Source: Streptomyces sp. NRRL S-31 (GTDB lineage Bacteria > Actinomycetota > Actinomycetes > Streptomycetales > Streptomycetaceae). Taken from it: a stretch of DNA of 64,000 nt. The DNA lies in assembly GCF_000718775.1 (NCBI RefSeq), contig NZ_JOCB01000002.1, forward strand, positions 108,489 through 172,488, in the 5' to 3' direction. The translations under genes were made by a program, and so were the position numbers. The stretch's first letter is position 1. Every line of letters starts with the position of its first letter. Shown here piece after piece: positions 33,758 to 41,827 of the stretch. The notes under the pieces were generated by a model that saw only the letters and a program-made list of their open reading frames with translations, did no database searches and had not been told where the DNA came from.

Positions 33758-35001
33758 GGAAGGACCTCCGGGGCGGGAAGCGGTTCGTACGGGGATGCGT
33801 CAGGGCCGGCCTCGTCTTCGAGGTCCGGGTGCTGCGGTGCGCGGTCGCGGGCCGCGCCCGCCTCCGGCAGCCTGAGGGTGAAGGTGGAGCCCTGGCCTTC
33901 GGCGCTCCACACCGTGACCTCCCCGCCATGCGAGGCGACCACGTGCTTGACGATCGCGAGACCCAGACCGGTGCCGCCGGTGGCCCGGGACCGGGCCGGG
34001 TCGACCCGGTAGAAGCGCTCGAAGATGCGCTCCTTGTCCCGGTCGGGGATGCCGATGCCCTGATCGGTCACGGCCAGTTCGATCATGTCGCCGCCGGGCC
34101 CGCCCAGCCGGCGGGCGGCTATGCCGACGCGGGTGCGGGCCGGGGAGTAGTTCACGGCGTTCTCGACCAGGTTGCCGAGGGCGGCGGCCAGCTGCCCCCG
34201 GTTGCCCCACACGCGCAGGTCGGCGGTGCCTCCGGCGGCCATCGTGATCTGCTTCGTGCCCGCCTGGTGGCGGCAGCGGTCGACGGCCTCGGCGACCAGC
34301 TCGTCCACGCGGACCGGCTCGGCGTCCTCCAGCGGGTCGTCGTTCTGTACCCGGGAGAGGTCGATCAGCTCCTGGACCAGGTTGGTCAGGCGGGTCGCCT
34401 CGATCTGCATCCGGCCGGCGAAGCGCTGTACGGCCTCGGGGTCGTCGGAGGCGTCCATGACGGCCTCCGAGAGGAGGGAGAGCGCGCCGACGGGCGTCTT
34501 CAGCTCATGGCTGACGTTCGCCACGAAGTCGCGTCGCACCGCCTCGATACGGCGGGCCTCGGTCAGGTCCTCGACCAGCAGCAGGACCAGGCGGGAGCCG
34601 AGCGGGGCCACGCGCGCGGAGACGGCGAGGGCCTCGCCGCGTCCGGTGCCACGCCGGGGGAGATCCAGTTCGACCTGGCGTATCTCCCCGTCCCGTCTGG
34701 TGTCCCGGGCCATCTGGAGCATCGGCTCGACGGCGAGCTTGCCGCCGCGGACCAGCCCGAGGGCGTAGGCCGCGGAACTGGCCTTGACGACGGCGTCGGC
34801 CTCGTCGAGGACCACGGCGGAGGAGCGCAGCACCGACAGAACGGTGTCCACGCCGGGCGGGAGTACGGGATCGGTGTGCAAGGAAGTCCTGGTCGGTCGC
34901 TTCTGGTCGCGTTCGCTCCAGCGGAACGCCAGCATGGCGATGACGCCGGTGAGCACCCCGGCGATCGCTGCCGCTGCGGCGACCGCCGCGTTCACGTCCA
35001 T
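33754..35001 (-). CDS. phoR: Phosphate sensor histidine kinase PhoR
   Basis: 415 aa membrane kinase partner of PhoP. One N-terminal hydrophobic segment (AAVAAAAAIAGVLTGVIAMLAF) is followed by a PAS-like region (about 45-150), the phospho-acceptor histidine in FVANVSHELKTPVGALSLL, and the ATP-binding N box (NLVENAVNY), G1 (VTDQGIGIPD) and G2 (GGTGLGLAIVKHV). It is the first gene of the operon and divergent from phoU across the PHO box. Confidence 0.95.
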   Translation of the reverse strand: MDVNAAVAAAAAIAGVLTGVIAMLAFRWSERDQKRPTRTSLHTDPVLPPGVDTVLSVLRSSAVVLDEADAVVKASSAAYALGLVRGGKLAVEPMLQMARDTRRDGEIRQVELDLPRRGTGRGEALAVSARVAPLGSRLVLLLVEDLTEARRIEAVRRDFVANVSHELKTPVGALSLLSEAVMDASDDPEAVQRFAGRMQIEATRLTNLVQELIDLSRVQNDDPLEDAEPVRVDELVAEAVDRCRHQAGTKQITMAAGGTADLRVWGNRGQLAAALGNLVENAVNYSPARTRVGIAARRLGGPGGDMIELAVTDQGIGIPDRDKERIFERFYRVDPARSRATGGTGLGLAIVKHVVASHGGEVTVWSAEGQGSTFTLRLPEAGAARDRAPQHPDLEDEAGPDASPYEPLPAPEVLP

Positions 35002-35074
35002 GCCCCCAGGTTAGGCATGGGGTACGACATGACCACAGCCGTCCGGGTGCGACCTCGAACACTCGTCGCCCAGA

Positions 35075-35107
35075 GTTCACCTTGGAGCCAGTACCGGTTC
35101 ATTTGGG
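35075..35107. promoter_or_regulatory. PHO box between phoR and phoU
   Basis: Three direct 11-base units in exact register: GTTCACCTTGG, AGCCAGTACCG and GTTCATTTGGG, the outer two matching the GTTCACC-type PhoP consensus of Streptomyces. It lies in the divergent promoter region, 74 bases before phoR and 173 before phoU, and supports autoregulation of the phosphate system. Confidence 0.8.
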
Positions 35108-35279
35108 GTGGCGGAAACAGACGCGTACGGGGCAGAGCGTGGCAGCGTGGGGTTCGCACCGCCGGTTCCACCGGGGGCGCACACCTGATGTGACGGCCCC
35201 CCGTGGCCCCGGACGCCCGGACGAACCCGGGACCGACCCGGGACGACCCCCCGGACACGACGCACGAGAGGGAACCCTG

Positions 35280-35969
35280 ATGCGGGACGCGTACCACGAG
35301 GAACTGGACTCGATCGGCGACGGACTGGTGGAGATGGCCCGGCTCGTCGGGTCGGCCATCGGACGCGCCACGACCGCCATGCTCGACGCCGACCTGAAGC
35401 TGGCCGAGAACGTGATCGAGGCCGACCAGAAGGTCGACGAGCTCCAGCACGACCTGGAGGCCCGGGCGATAGCCCTTTTGGCCCGGCAGCAGCCGGTGGC
35501 GACGGATCTGCGGATAGTCGTCACGTCGCTGCGCATGTCCGCCGACCTGGAGCGCTCCGGCGACCTCGCCCAGCACGTGGCGAAGCTGGCCCGGCTGCGC
35601 TTCCCGCAGCGTGCCGTCCCGCAGGACCTGCACGCCACCATCCTGGAGATGGGCCAGCTCGCGCAGCGCCTGATGGCGAAGGCGGCCGAGGTGATCGTGA
35701 CCAAGGACGTCGACCTCGCCCTCCAGCTGGAGCAGGACGACGACGAGATGGACCTGCTGCACCGCACCCTCTTCCAGCACCTGATCGACGACCGCTGGAA
35801 GCACGGCATCGAGACGGCCGTGGACGTCACCCTGCTGGGCCGGTACTACGAGCGGTACGCCGACCACGCCGTGGCCGTCGCCAAGCGCGTGGTCTACCTG
35901 GTGACCGGCGAGCACGCGGACGAACTCCAGCAGGACATCCAGCCGGTGACCGGCGTCGAGGGCGCGTAA
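35280..35969 (+). CDS. phoU: Phosphate signalling protein PhoU
   Basis: 229 aa helical protein that damps PhoR signalling when phosphate is plentiful. It has two three-helix bundles, MRDAYHEELDSIGDGLVEMA onward and a second beginning near ATILEMGQLAQRLM. Typical metal-cluster regions are EADQKVDELQHDLEA and RYYERYADHAVAVAKRV. ATG 35280 has GAGAGGGAA in front. It is divergent from phoR-phoP over a PHO box, as in other Streptomyces. Confidence 0.95.
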   Translation: MRDAYHEELDSIGDGLVEMARLVGSAIGRATTAMLDADLKLAENVIEADQKVDELQHDLEARAIALLARQQPVATDLRIVVTSLRMSADLERSGDLAQHVAKLARLRFPQRAVPQDLHATILEMGQLAQRLMAKAAEVIVTKDVDLALQLEQDDDEMDLLHRTLFQHLIDDRWKHGIETAVDVTLLGRYYERYADHAVAVAKRVVYLVTGEHADELQQDIQPVTGVEGA

Positions 35970-36087
35970 CCCCCGAGGGGAGCCGGTGCCCCGGGGGGCC
36001 GGGCGCCTCCGTGCGCCGTTGACGCGCCCGGCCGGGCGGGCATGCAATGGGCGAGGGCAGCCCTGCCCCCAGGTCTAGGAGGGACCC

Positions 36088-36243
36088 ATGGCCGAATCCC
36101 CGGGCACCACCCCCGACCCGACGCGGGAGCGCGAGACCGAGCAGTCCGCCGAGATCAGGAGTCTGCCGTTGTTCGGCGCGTGCGGCTGCGGCTCGGGCTG
36201 CGGCTGCGGGTGCCAGTCGGGCAACCCCTGCCAGTGCGGCTGA
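36088..36243 (+). CDS. Cysteine-rich mini-protein (51 aa), possible metal binder
   Basis: A small gene with a strong ribosome-binding site (AGGAGGG, 36077-36083) five bases before the ATG. The first 30 residues are polar and charged (MAESPGTTPDPTRERETEQS). The last 21 hold seven cysteines in a Cys-Gly pattern (CGCG, GCGCGCQ, NPCQCG). This resembles a metallothionein-like metal-binding tail; I know no named family. The next gene, 120 bases downstream on the same strand, is a DUF4242 protein whose S. coelicolor relative is reported to bind nickel. Expression or metal role is unproven. Confidence 0.7.
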   Translation: MAESPGTTPDPTRERETEQSAEIRSLPLFGACGCGSGCGCGCQSGNPCQCG

Positions 36244-36363
36244 GCGACCACCGGGGCCGGTGCGGAAGCGGTTCGCGCCGGCCCTCCGCCGTACCGGATG
36301 CCCCGTCCCGCCGCCGGGCGCAGCATGGACGTGGAATCACCGGCGGCAAGGAGGTGTGAGGCC

Positions 36364-36612
36364 ATGGCCAGGTTCATGGACGTACACCGCGGCATGCAGG
36401 GCATCACGGCCGACGAGCTGATGGCGGCGCACCAAGCCGACCTCGCCATCGAGGCGGAGGAGTCCGTGCACTTCGAACAGGCGTGGGCGGACCCGGAGTC
36501 CGGCACCGTCTACTGCCTCTCCGAGGCACCCTCGGCCGAGGCCGTCCAGCGCGTCCACGAACGTGCCGGCCACCGCGCGGACGAGGTCCATCCGGTACCG
36601 CTCCGGGCCTGA
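36364..36612 (+). CDS. DUF4242 protein, nickel-binding type
   Basis: 82-aa ferredoxin-like fold protein: MARFMDVHRGMQGITADELM, FEQAWADPESGTVYCLSEAPSAEAV and a C-terminal ERAGHRADEVHPV. It strongly resembles S. coelicolor SCO4226, which I remember as a small Ni-binding DUF4242 protein with a crystal structure. Histidines in VHRGM, VHFEQ and HRADEVHPV are candidate metal ligands. AAGGAGGTG precedes ATG 36364. It follows the Cys-rich mini-protein gene, which suggests a metal-handling pair. Confidence 0.85.
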   Translation: MARFMDVHRGMQGITADELMAAHQADLAIEAEESVHFEQAWADPESGTVYCLSEAPSAEAVQRVHERAGHRADEVHPVPLRA

Positions 36613-36656
36613 CGCGGCGCCCCCTCCCGGATCCGGGACGCGTCCGGCCCCGGGTC

Positions 36657-37838
36657 TCAAGCCGACCGCGCGCGCCGGTGCAGGTCGTCCAGGGCGCCGC
36701 GGAGCGTCGTCGCCCGGTGCCAGTCCAGCCAGGCACCCGCCTCGCGGGCGATCCGGTCCAGCGCGTCGAGTTCGGCCGCGCTGTAGGCGTGCCCCGGCCG
36801 GGTGTGGTGGGTGGAGAACACGCCCTGCGGCCGGCCGTCGGCGCCCGGGATGGGGGTGCTCTGGAGGCTGCGGCTGTGCGCGGCGAGCAGCACGGCCCGC
36901 GCGTCCTCGTCGAAGCAGGCGGCGGTGACGACGTCGTCCACGACGACCCGCTCCCGGCCGCGGGCGACGGCGCCGCAGGCCGTCGTACCGGCGTCGATCA
37001 CCGCGAAGAAGCGGACGAACGCGGCGGGGCACCCGCAGGACGAGGTCAGCCACAGCGAGTTGTCGGCACGGTCCACGAGCTGGACGTCGGCCATCCGCGC
37101 GCGCGTGACCGCGCAGACGGCGTCCCGCAGCGCGTCCAGGAAGGCGGTCCGGGTCGGCGGCCGGTCACCGGGCGGACCGAGGAAGCCGACGGCGGGCGGG
37201 GCGTGGCGGCCGTACTCCGGGGCGCCCGGCCCGCTCGGAGCGGGCGCCGGCGTCCCGGCGAGCGAGGCGGCCAGCACCGCGCGGGGCAGCCGATGCGTCC
37301 GGGCGACACCGCGCAGCAGGGTGTCCGCGGTGCGCAGGTCCCTGAGGCCGTACCGCTCCACCAGGATGCCCTGGGCGCGGGCGACCCCCGCCTGGCCGAG
37401 CAGCCGGTGGCGCAGCCGCAGGGCGCTCGGGCGCAGCGCGGCACCCGGCGCTGCGCCGGTGCCGGACCTGGCGGCGCGGATGACGGCGGCGGCCAGCGCG
37501 GCGGGCACCGTCGAGTGCAGTTCCGGTCCGGCGGACCCGGCCGGACGGGCGCGGGCCAGGACGGCGGCCGTGTCGGCGGAGCAGCCGGCCAGCCGCAGGC
37601 GGCGGTCCCGGGCGGCACCGGCCGCCGCGAACCGGTGCAGGATCTCGGCCGCGTCCGGGGACAGCCGGTCCAGGCCGCCCAGATCGACGACCAGTTCGGT
37701 CTCCCGCCGCCCGGCGAGCGCGGACTCCAGCGCGGTGCCGACGCCCGGGTCGCCGTACAGCGCCAGCACGGTCAGCCGGCCCGCCGGCAGGCCGGGCATG
37801 TCGAGATCGAGTACGACGCGGCAGGAGAAGTTCGGCAT
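36657..37838 (-). CDS. STAS-ANTAR-GAF regulatory protein
   Basis: 393 aa. An N-terminal STAS-like domain (about 15-110: ALESALAGRRETELVVDLGGLDRLS), an ANTAR helical bundle (about 140-195: LRLRHRLLGQAGVARAQGILVERYGL, ADTLLRGVARTHRLPRAVLA) and a C-terminal GAF domain (about 225-375: NSLWLTSSCGCPAAFVRFF, QGVFSTHHTRPGHAYSAAELDALDRIA). ANTAR domains bind RNA hairpins and act as antiterminators. The order STAS-ANTAR-GAF is unusual. It is the last of three neighbouring ANTAR genes on this strand; the signal it senses is unknown. Confidence 0.78.
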   Translation of the reverse strand: MPNFSCRVVLDLDMPGLPAGRLTVLALYGDPGVGTALESALAGRRETELVVDLGGLDRLSPDAAEILHRFAAAGAARDRRLRLAGCSADTAAVLARARPAGSAGPELHSTVPAALAAAVIRAARSGTGAAPGAALRPSALRLRHRLLGQAGVARAQGILVERYGLRDLRTADTLLRGVARTHRLPRAVLAASLAGTPAPAPSGPGAPEYGRHAPPAVGFLGPPGDRPPTRTAFLDALRDAVCAVTRARMADVQLVDRADNSLWLTSSCGCPAAFVRFFAVIDAGTTACGAVARGRERVVVDDVVTAACFDEDARAVLLAAHSRSLQSTPIPGADGRPQGVFSTHHTRPGHAYSAAELDALDRIAREAGAWLDWHRATTLRGALDDLHRRARSA

Positions 37839-37924
37839 GAGGGAACCCTCCTGCCTGGTGCCCGCCGCGGAACCCCGGGGTCGCGCGGTTCGCCATCCCG
37901 GTGCGCGGTCCGGCTCCTTCCACG

Positions 37925-38695
37925 CTAGTCCGGTGCGGACGGCGCGTCAGCTCGGCCGGGGACCGGCACGGCGGTGAGGACGGCGTCCGGGCGCAGGGTC
38001 CGCCGGACCAGGGCATGGGCCGCGTCCAACAGGCGTCCCCGGCGGCGCTCGGCGTAACCGCGCAGCGCCGCGCGGGCCTGGCCGGGGGTGATGCCGCCGG
38101 CCTCGGCGAGCATGCCGGTGGCCATGTCGACGGTCGCCTTCGCGGCCAGTGCGGCCTGGACACGGTTGCTGATGTCGGTCGCGCGCAGCCGCTCCGGACG
38201 CCAGTTGACCAGGGCGACGGCCGTGACGTCGGCGAGCGCCTGGGCCAGCTCCAGGTCCAGCTCGGACAGCCCGCCGGACCGGCGCAGCAGCAGGTTGACC
38301 GCGCCGACGGTCTGCCGGTGCACGCGCAGCGGCAGACCGTGCAGGGAGAGGTAGCCGCTCCGTACGGCGAAGGGCACCACACGGGGCCACCGCCCCGCGC
38401 TGCCCGCCAGATCGCGCACGTCGACCCGGCAGCCTTCCCGGTAGGCGTCCAGGCAAGGGCCCTCGTCGGCCTGGAGCTGGAAGAACTCGAAGAAGGCGGC
38501 CTGCTCCTCGGTGACCGCGATCGGGCGCAGGTCGCCGCGGGAGGTGACCACCATGATGCCGACCGCGTCCGCGCCGGCCAGCTCGACGCAGTTCCGCGCC
38601 AGCCGGTCGGCCAGGACGACCGGGTCGACGTCGTCGGCGAAGGAGTCGGCCAGCCCGACGAGTGCCTCGGCGAGCTGCTGTTCACGGCTCATCAC
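37925..38695 (-). CDS. GAF-ANTAR regulatory protein
   Basis: 256 aa. GAF domain (about 30-165: ELAGADAVGIMVVTSRG, DEGPCLDAYREGCRVDV, SGYLSLHGLPLRVHRQTVGAVNLLL) followed by an ANTAR domain (about 175-235: ISNRVQAALAAKATVDMATGMLAEAGG, ARAALRGYAERRRGRLLDAA). It likely changes transcription termination through RNA binding after sensing a ligand or redox state. Its start overlaps the upstream ANTAR gene by four bases (ATGA), so the two are coupled. Confidence 0.82.
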   Translation of the reverse strand: MMSREQQLAEALVGLADSFADDVDPVVLADRLARNCVELAGADAVGIMVVTSRGDLRPIAVTEEQAAFFEFFQLQADEGPCLDAYREGCRVDVRDLAGSAGRWPRVVPFAVRSGYLSLHGLPLRVHRQTVGAVNLLLRRSGGLSELDLELAQALADVTAVALVNWRPERLRATDISNRVQAALAAKATVDMATGMLAEAGGITPGQARAALRGYAERRRGRLLDAAHALVRRTLRPDAVLTAVPVPGRADAPSAPD

Positions 38696-39627
38696 CGTTC
38701 ACCGTCCCTTCCCTCGTCACCGGCGTCCCGTCCCTCGTCACCGGCGTCCCGTCCCTCGTCACCGCCGGCCCGCTCACCGTCCTCCCCACTGGATGCGGCG
38801 GGTTCGCCGCCGTACGCCTCCGGCCGGAAGTTCAGCCGGCGGGTCAGCACCTCCCGGGCCACCTGGCTGACCGTGCGGCCGTCCGCGTACGCGCGGGCCC
38901 GCAACCGGTCCAGGGCCTGCTCGGGGTCCACGTCCAGCTGCACCATCACCATGCCGACCGCCTGGTAGACCTCGGTGTGGTCGGCCTCCGAGGCCGCTAC
39001 CCAGGACGCTACCTCGTTCTCCGTCTCCGCATCGGTGTCCTCCTCCGCCCCGCCGTGGTCGCCGCGCTCGGCGGCCTGGAGGTTCATCAGCGCGAAGGTG
39101 ACCGCGTCCCGCACCCACAGCGCGGTCCGCAGGTCCGGCTCCGCCAGCCCGCCGACCTGATGGCTGTAGAGGTCGAGCGTGCCGATGGCGGCGCCGCTGA
39201 CGCCGAGCGGCAGCGAGAACACCGCGCGGACCCCGAGCCCCACCGCCTCGTGAGCGAAGATCGGCCAGCGGCGGGCGTCGGAACCCCTGGTCAGGTCGGC
39301 CGCGAGCACCGGGGCACCCTCGTCGAGCGCGGTCTGGCACGGTCCGTCGCCCACGGTGTACTGGAGTTCGGCCAGCCGGGCGGCCACCCGGTCGCTGGCG
39401 CACCACGTCACGCGGACGCCCTTGCCGCCGGAGATCGACACCGAGGCCCCGGTGACCGGCAGCAGCCGCACGCACGCCGCGCACAGCGCGCGGGGCATCG
39501 CGTGCGGGTCGTCGGCACCGTGCGCGGCGGCGGCCAGGGTCTCACTGACCCGCGAGCGCACTTCGGCGTCGGGCGGCACGCCGCCACCCGTCCACGACCC
39601 GGACTCCTCGGGCGGCATGGTCATCAC
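38692..39627 (-). CDS. GAF-ANTAR regulatory protein with repeat tail
   Basis: 311 aa. GAF domain (about 20-185: GASVSISGGKGVRVTWCAS, VGDGPCQTALDEGAPVLAADL, GVRAVFSLPLGVSGAAIGTLDLY) and ANTAR domain (about 215-270: VYQAVGMVMVQLDVDPEQAL, LRARAYADGRTVSQVAREVL). The C-terminal 22 residues are a threefold GDEGRDA-type acidic repeat encoded by a 21-bp tandem repeat. It is the first gene of a two-gene overlapping ANTAR unit. Confidence 0.82.
   Translation of the reverse strand: MMTMPPEESGSWTGGGVPPDAEVRSRVSETLAAAAHGADDPHAMPRALCAACVRLLPVTGASVSISGGKGVRVTWCASDRVAARLAELQYTVGDGPCQTALDEGAPVLAADLTRGSDARRWPIFAHEAVGLGVRAVFSLPLGVSGAAIGTLDLYSHQVGGLAEPDLRTALWVRDAVTFALMNLQAAERGDHGGAEEDTDAETENEVASWVAASEADHTEVYQAVGMVMVQLDVDPEQALDRLRARAYADGRTVSQVAREVLTRRLNFRPEAYGGEPAASSGEDGERAGGDEGRDAGDEGRDAGDEGRDGER
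38703..38765. repeat. 21-bp tandem repeat, three copies, inside an ANTAR gene
   Basis: CGTCCCGTCCCTCGTCACCGG repeats three times with one change. Because 21 is a multiple of three, copy changes would only add or remove the acidic GDEGRDA heptad at the C-terminus of the first ANTAR protein. Confidence 0.8.
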
Positions 39628-39784
39628 CCCCGCCGCGCCTCACGCTCGACCGACATCGTTGACCAGTATCCCGTCGGCTGCCGAGTTCCCCGCACAGGAG
39701 AAGTAACTGCGCGTTTTCCCCGCCACCGCCGCACGCCCTTGACCGGCCGCTCCCCCGCCCCCTGCCGGGCTCCGCGCCCGGGGC

Positions 39785-39815
39785 TTGACCCTCGACCTGG
39801 TGCAGGGCCCAGGCT
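39785..39815 (+). promoter_or_regulatory. MerR-type promoter with 19-bp spacer
   Basis: TTGACC (39785-39790) and CAGGCT (39810-39815) are 19 bases apart, the extended spacing that MerR regulators act on. A short dyad CCTG-GTG-CAGG lies in the spacer. This suggests autoregulation of the MerR-clamp gene that starts 19 bases downstream. Confidence 0.5.
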
Positions 39816-39834
39816 TCCGGGTGTGGAGAGCGAG

Positions 39835-40917
39835 ATGCGCAGTATCGGTGAGCTGGCCCGGGACAGCGGGCTGGGGGTGAGCGCCCTGCGGTTCTACGAC
39901 CGTACCGGTGTGCTGGTCCCCGCCCGGGTGGACCCGGTGACCGGCTACCGCTGGTACGGCCCCGCCCAGCTCGGGGAGGCCCGGCTGCTGGCCCGGTTGC
40001 GCCGGACCGGCATGCCGCTGGCGGACGTCCGGCTCGTCCTGGCCGGCTGGTCCGGCGCGGACACGGAGCTGGTGACCGAACTGCTCCAGGCCCACCTGCG
40101 CCGCCTGGAGCGGGGCCTGTCCGACGCGCGCGAGGAGTTCTCCACGCTCCGGGAACTGCTCGCACACAGGGAGAACACCGTGCCTTCCACCCGATCCACC
40201 ACCAGCCGGCTGACCGCCCCTGCCGCCGAACTGGCGGCAGCGCTGGACGCCGTCCGTTTCGCGGCCGGCACCGATCCGGAGCTGCCGATGCTGGGCGGTG
40301 TCCTCTTCGACATCGACGGCGAGGCAGTGCGCGCCGTGGCCACCGACCGCTACCGGATGGCCGTCGCGCGAGCCGCCGCCACCGGGCACGAGGGGCCCGC
40401 CGTGCGGATCACCGTGCCCACCCCACTCGTCGACGCGATGCGGGCCCTGCTGACCGGCGCGGGACCCGCACGCCTCGCCGTCGACGGTGACCGGGTGACG
40501 CTGGAGACGGAGGACGGCCAGGCGTCGGGCCGCTCCCTCGACCACGACTTCCCCGACTACCGCCGCCTCGTCCGCCTGTCCCCCGGCCGCCGCGCCCTCG
40601 TCGACGCGCCGGCCTTCCGGGAGGCGGTGACGAACGGCCCCGTCCGCCCGGGCGAGACACGCGACCAGGACGGCGGGCCGCACGACCTCAGCGTGCTGAA
40701 GGTGACCCCGGACGGCACCGTGGCCCTCTGCGACGACGGCGACGACGACCCGGACCAGGTGGCCGTCAACCGTGCGTTCCTGCTGGACGCGCTCACCGCC
40801 GGAAACCAGGACCGGCTGGTCCTCGAGCTGGGCGCCCCGACGGCCCCGATGGCCATCCGCCGCCCCGACGACGAGGAGACGTTCTCGCTCCTGATGCCGG
40901 TACGGCTGGAACGGTGA
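39835..40917 (+). CDS. MerR regulator fused to a DNA polymerase III beta-clamp-like domain
   Basis: 360 aa. The N-terminal MerR winged helix (MRSIGELARDSGLGVSALRFYDRTGVLVP, residues 1-70) is followed by a coiled coil (about 80-115), then a region like a single beta-clamp (DnaN) domain (about 125-350). Clamp features are LAAALDAVRFAAGTDPELPMLGGVLF, AVATDRYRMAVARA, LDHDFPDYRRLV, AVNRAFLLDAL and the C-terminal LLMPVRL that recalls the DnaN end. It probably forms a MerR-type dimer; the clamp-like part may sense ligand or bind protein. It is not the replication clamp. ATG 39835 follows GGAGAG. Confidence 0.8.
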   Translation: MRSIGELARDSGLGVSALRFYDRTGVLVPARVDPVTGYRWYGPAQLGEARLLARLRRTGMPLADVRLVLAGWSGADTELVTELLQAHLRRLERGLSDAREEFSTLRELLAHRENTVPSTRSTTSRLTAPAAELAAALDAVRFAAGTDPELPMLGGVLFDIDGEAVRAVATDRYRMAVARAAATGHEGPAVRITVPTPLVDAMRALLTGAGPARLAVDGDRVTLETEDGQASGRSLDHDFPDYRRLVRLSPGRRALVDAPAFREAVTNGPVRPGETRDQDGGPHDLSVLKVTPDGTVALCDDGDDDPDQVAVNRAFLLDALTAGNQDRLVLELGAPTAPMAIRRPDDEETFSLLMPVRLER

Positions 40918-41011
40918 GGGGGTGGTCGGCGGCGCCCGGGGCGGCCGGCGCCGGATGCCACGGAGATCGTCGGCCCTGGCGGACGCGCCGGTGCGGTGGC
41001 CGGCCGGCGAC

Positions 41012-41827
41012 CTACGAACCGACGGGCAACTCCCGTGCCCGTTGCCGCGCTTGGGCCCGCAGCTCCTTCAAGCGGCCGTGGAACGCGTTGTGGCGGTTCT
41101 GGTCGAGGTTCAGCGGGAGGTCGAGCCGGGAGATGAGCTGTGACTCCAGGTCCCACGGTTGGTCCTGCTCGATCCAGCACACCCGCGCGTTCTCCGCCAT
41201 CCACTGGCTGAGGGCGGCTTCGCCGGTCTTGCCGAAGGTCATCCGCTTCCCGCTGCCCACGCGGCGCAGCTCAAGACCGAGCAGACACCCGAGGGTGAAC
41301 CGCAGCGTCGAGCCGGCCGCGTTGCCCCGGAAGTGGTAGCGCACCCGCTTGCGCAGGTTCTGGGTGCTGGTCCGGTTGGCCATGTAGCGCGGGGCTATCC
41401 CGACGTAGAGCAGGCGCCCGGCGTCCAGGTCCTGGTGGGGCGGCTCCAGGAAGTGCCACCCGTAGACCCCGGCCGCCGCCGGGACGGGGCTCTGCCGGAC
41501 CAGGACCTCCGGCGCCGACCACAACCGGTCGGGACTGACGAGAGCGGTGGCCCGTCCGGCACGATCGAGCATGTGGCCGATGTTGTTCCACGTGAAACCC
41601 TCCCGCCAACCGGGCTTGCCCAGCATCCAGCCGAGAAGCGCGTGCAGGACCTTCTCCTGCGACACGGTCAGGGTCCGGTAGTGCTCCGCGGGGACGCCGT
41701 CGCGGTACTCCAGCTGGTACGTGTTGTTCTCACGGAGCCAGACCTGGATGTACCAGTCACCCTCCCGCCCCTCCTCCCACCGCTCAAGGATCAAGTGCTC
41801 GTTGCCGCGCCGCAGGTTGGCGAGCAT
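41012..41827 (-). CDS. GIY-YIG nuclease-like protein with an N-terminal Imm-like domain
   Basis: 271 aa. The C-terminal half (about 120-271) matches a GIY-YIG-related Streptomyces family: GVYGWHFLEPPH, RLLYVGIAPRYM, LRKRVRYHFRGNAAGSTLRF, SQWMAENARVCWIEQDQPW and a basic end. The N-terminal part (LILERWEEGREGDWYIQVWL, VLHALLGWMLGKPGWREGFTW) resembles a separate small immunity-like protein family, so this may be a fusion. ATG 41827 is chosen for the GGGGA before it; ATG 41893 is an alternative. It is the last gene of a small accessory group. Confidence 0.6.
   Translation of the reverse strand: MLANLRRGNEHLILERWEEGREGDWYIQVWLRENNTYQLEYRDGVPAEHYRTLTVSQEKVLHALLGWMLGKPGWREGFTWNNIGHMLDRAGRATALVSPDRLWSAPEVLVRQSPVPAAAGVYGWHFLEPPHQDLDAGRLLYVGIAPRYMANRTSTQNLRKRVRYHFRGNAAGSTLRFTLGCLLGLELRRVGSGKRMTFGKTGEAALSQWMAENARVCWIEQDQPWDLESQLISRLDLPLNLDQNRHNAFHGRLKELRAQARQRARELPVGS

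Noticed and set aside
38703..38765. Three regular 21-bp repeats considered as operator sites
   Set aside because: They lie inside a coding sequence, are a multiple of three and encode a simple acidic tail.
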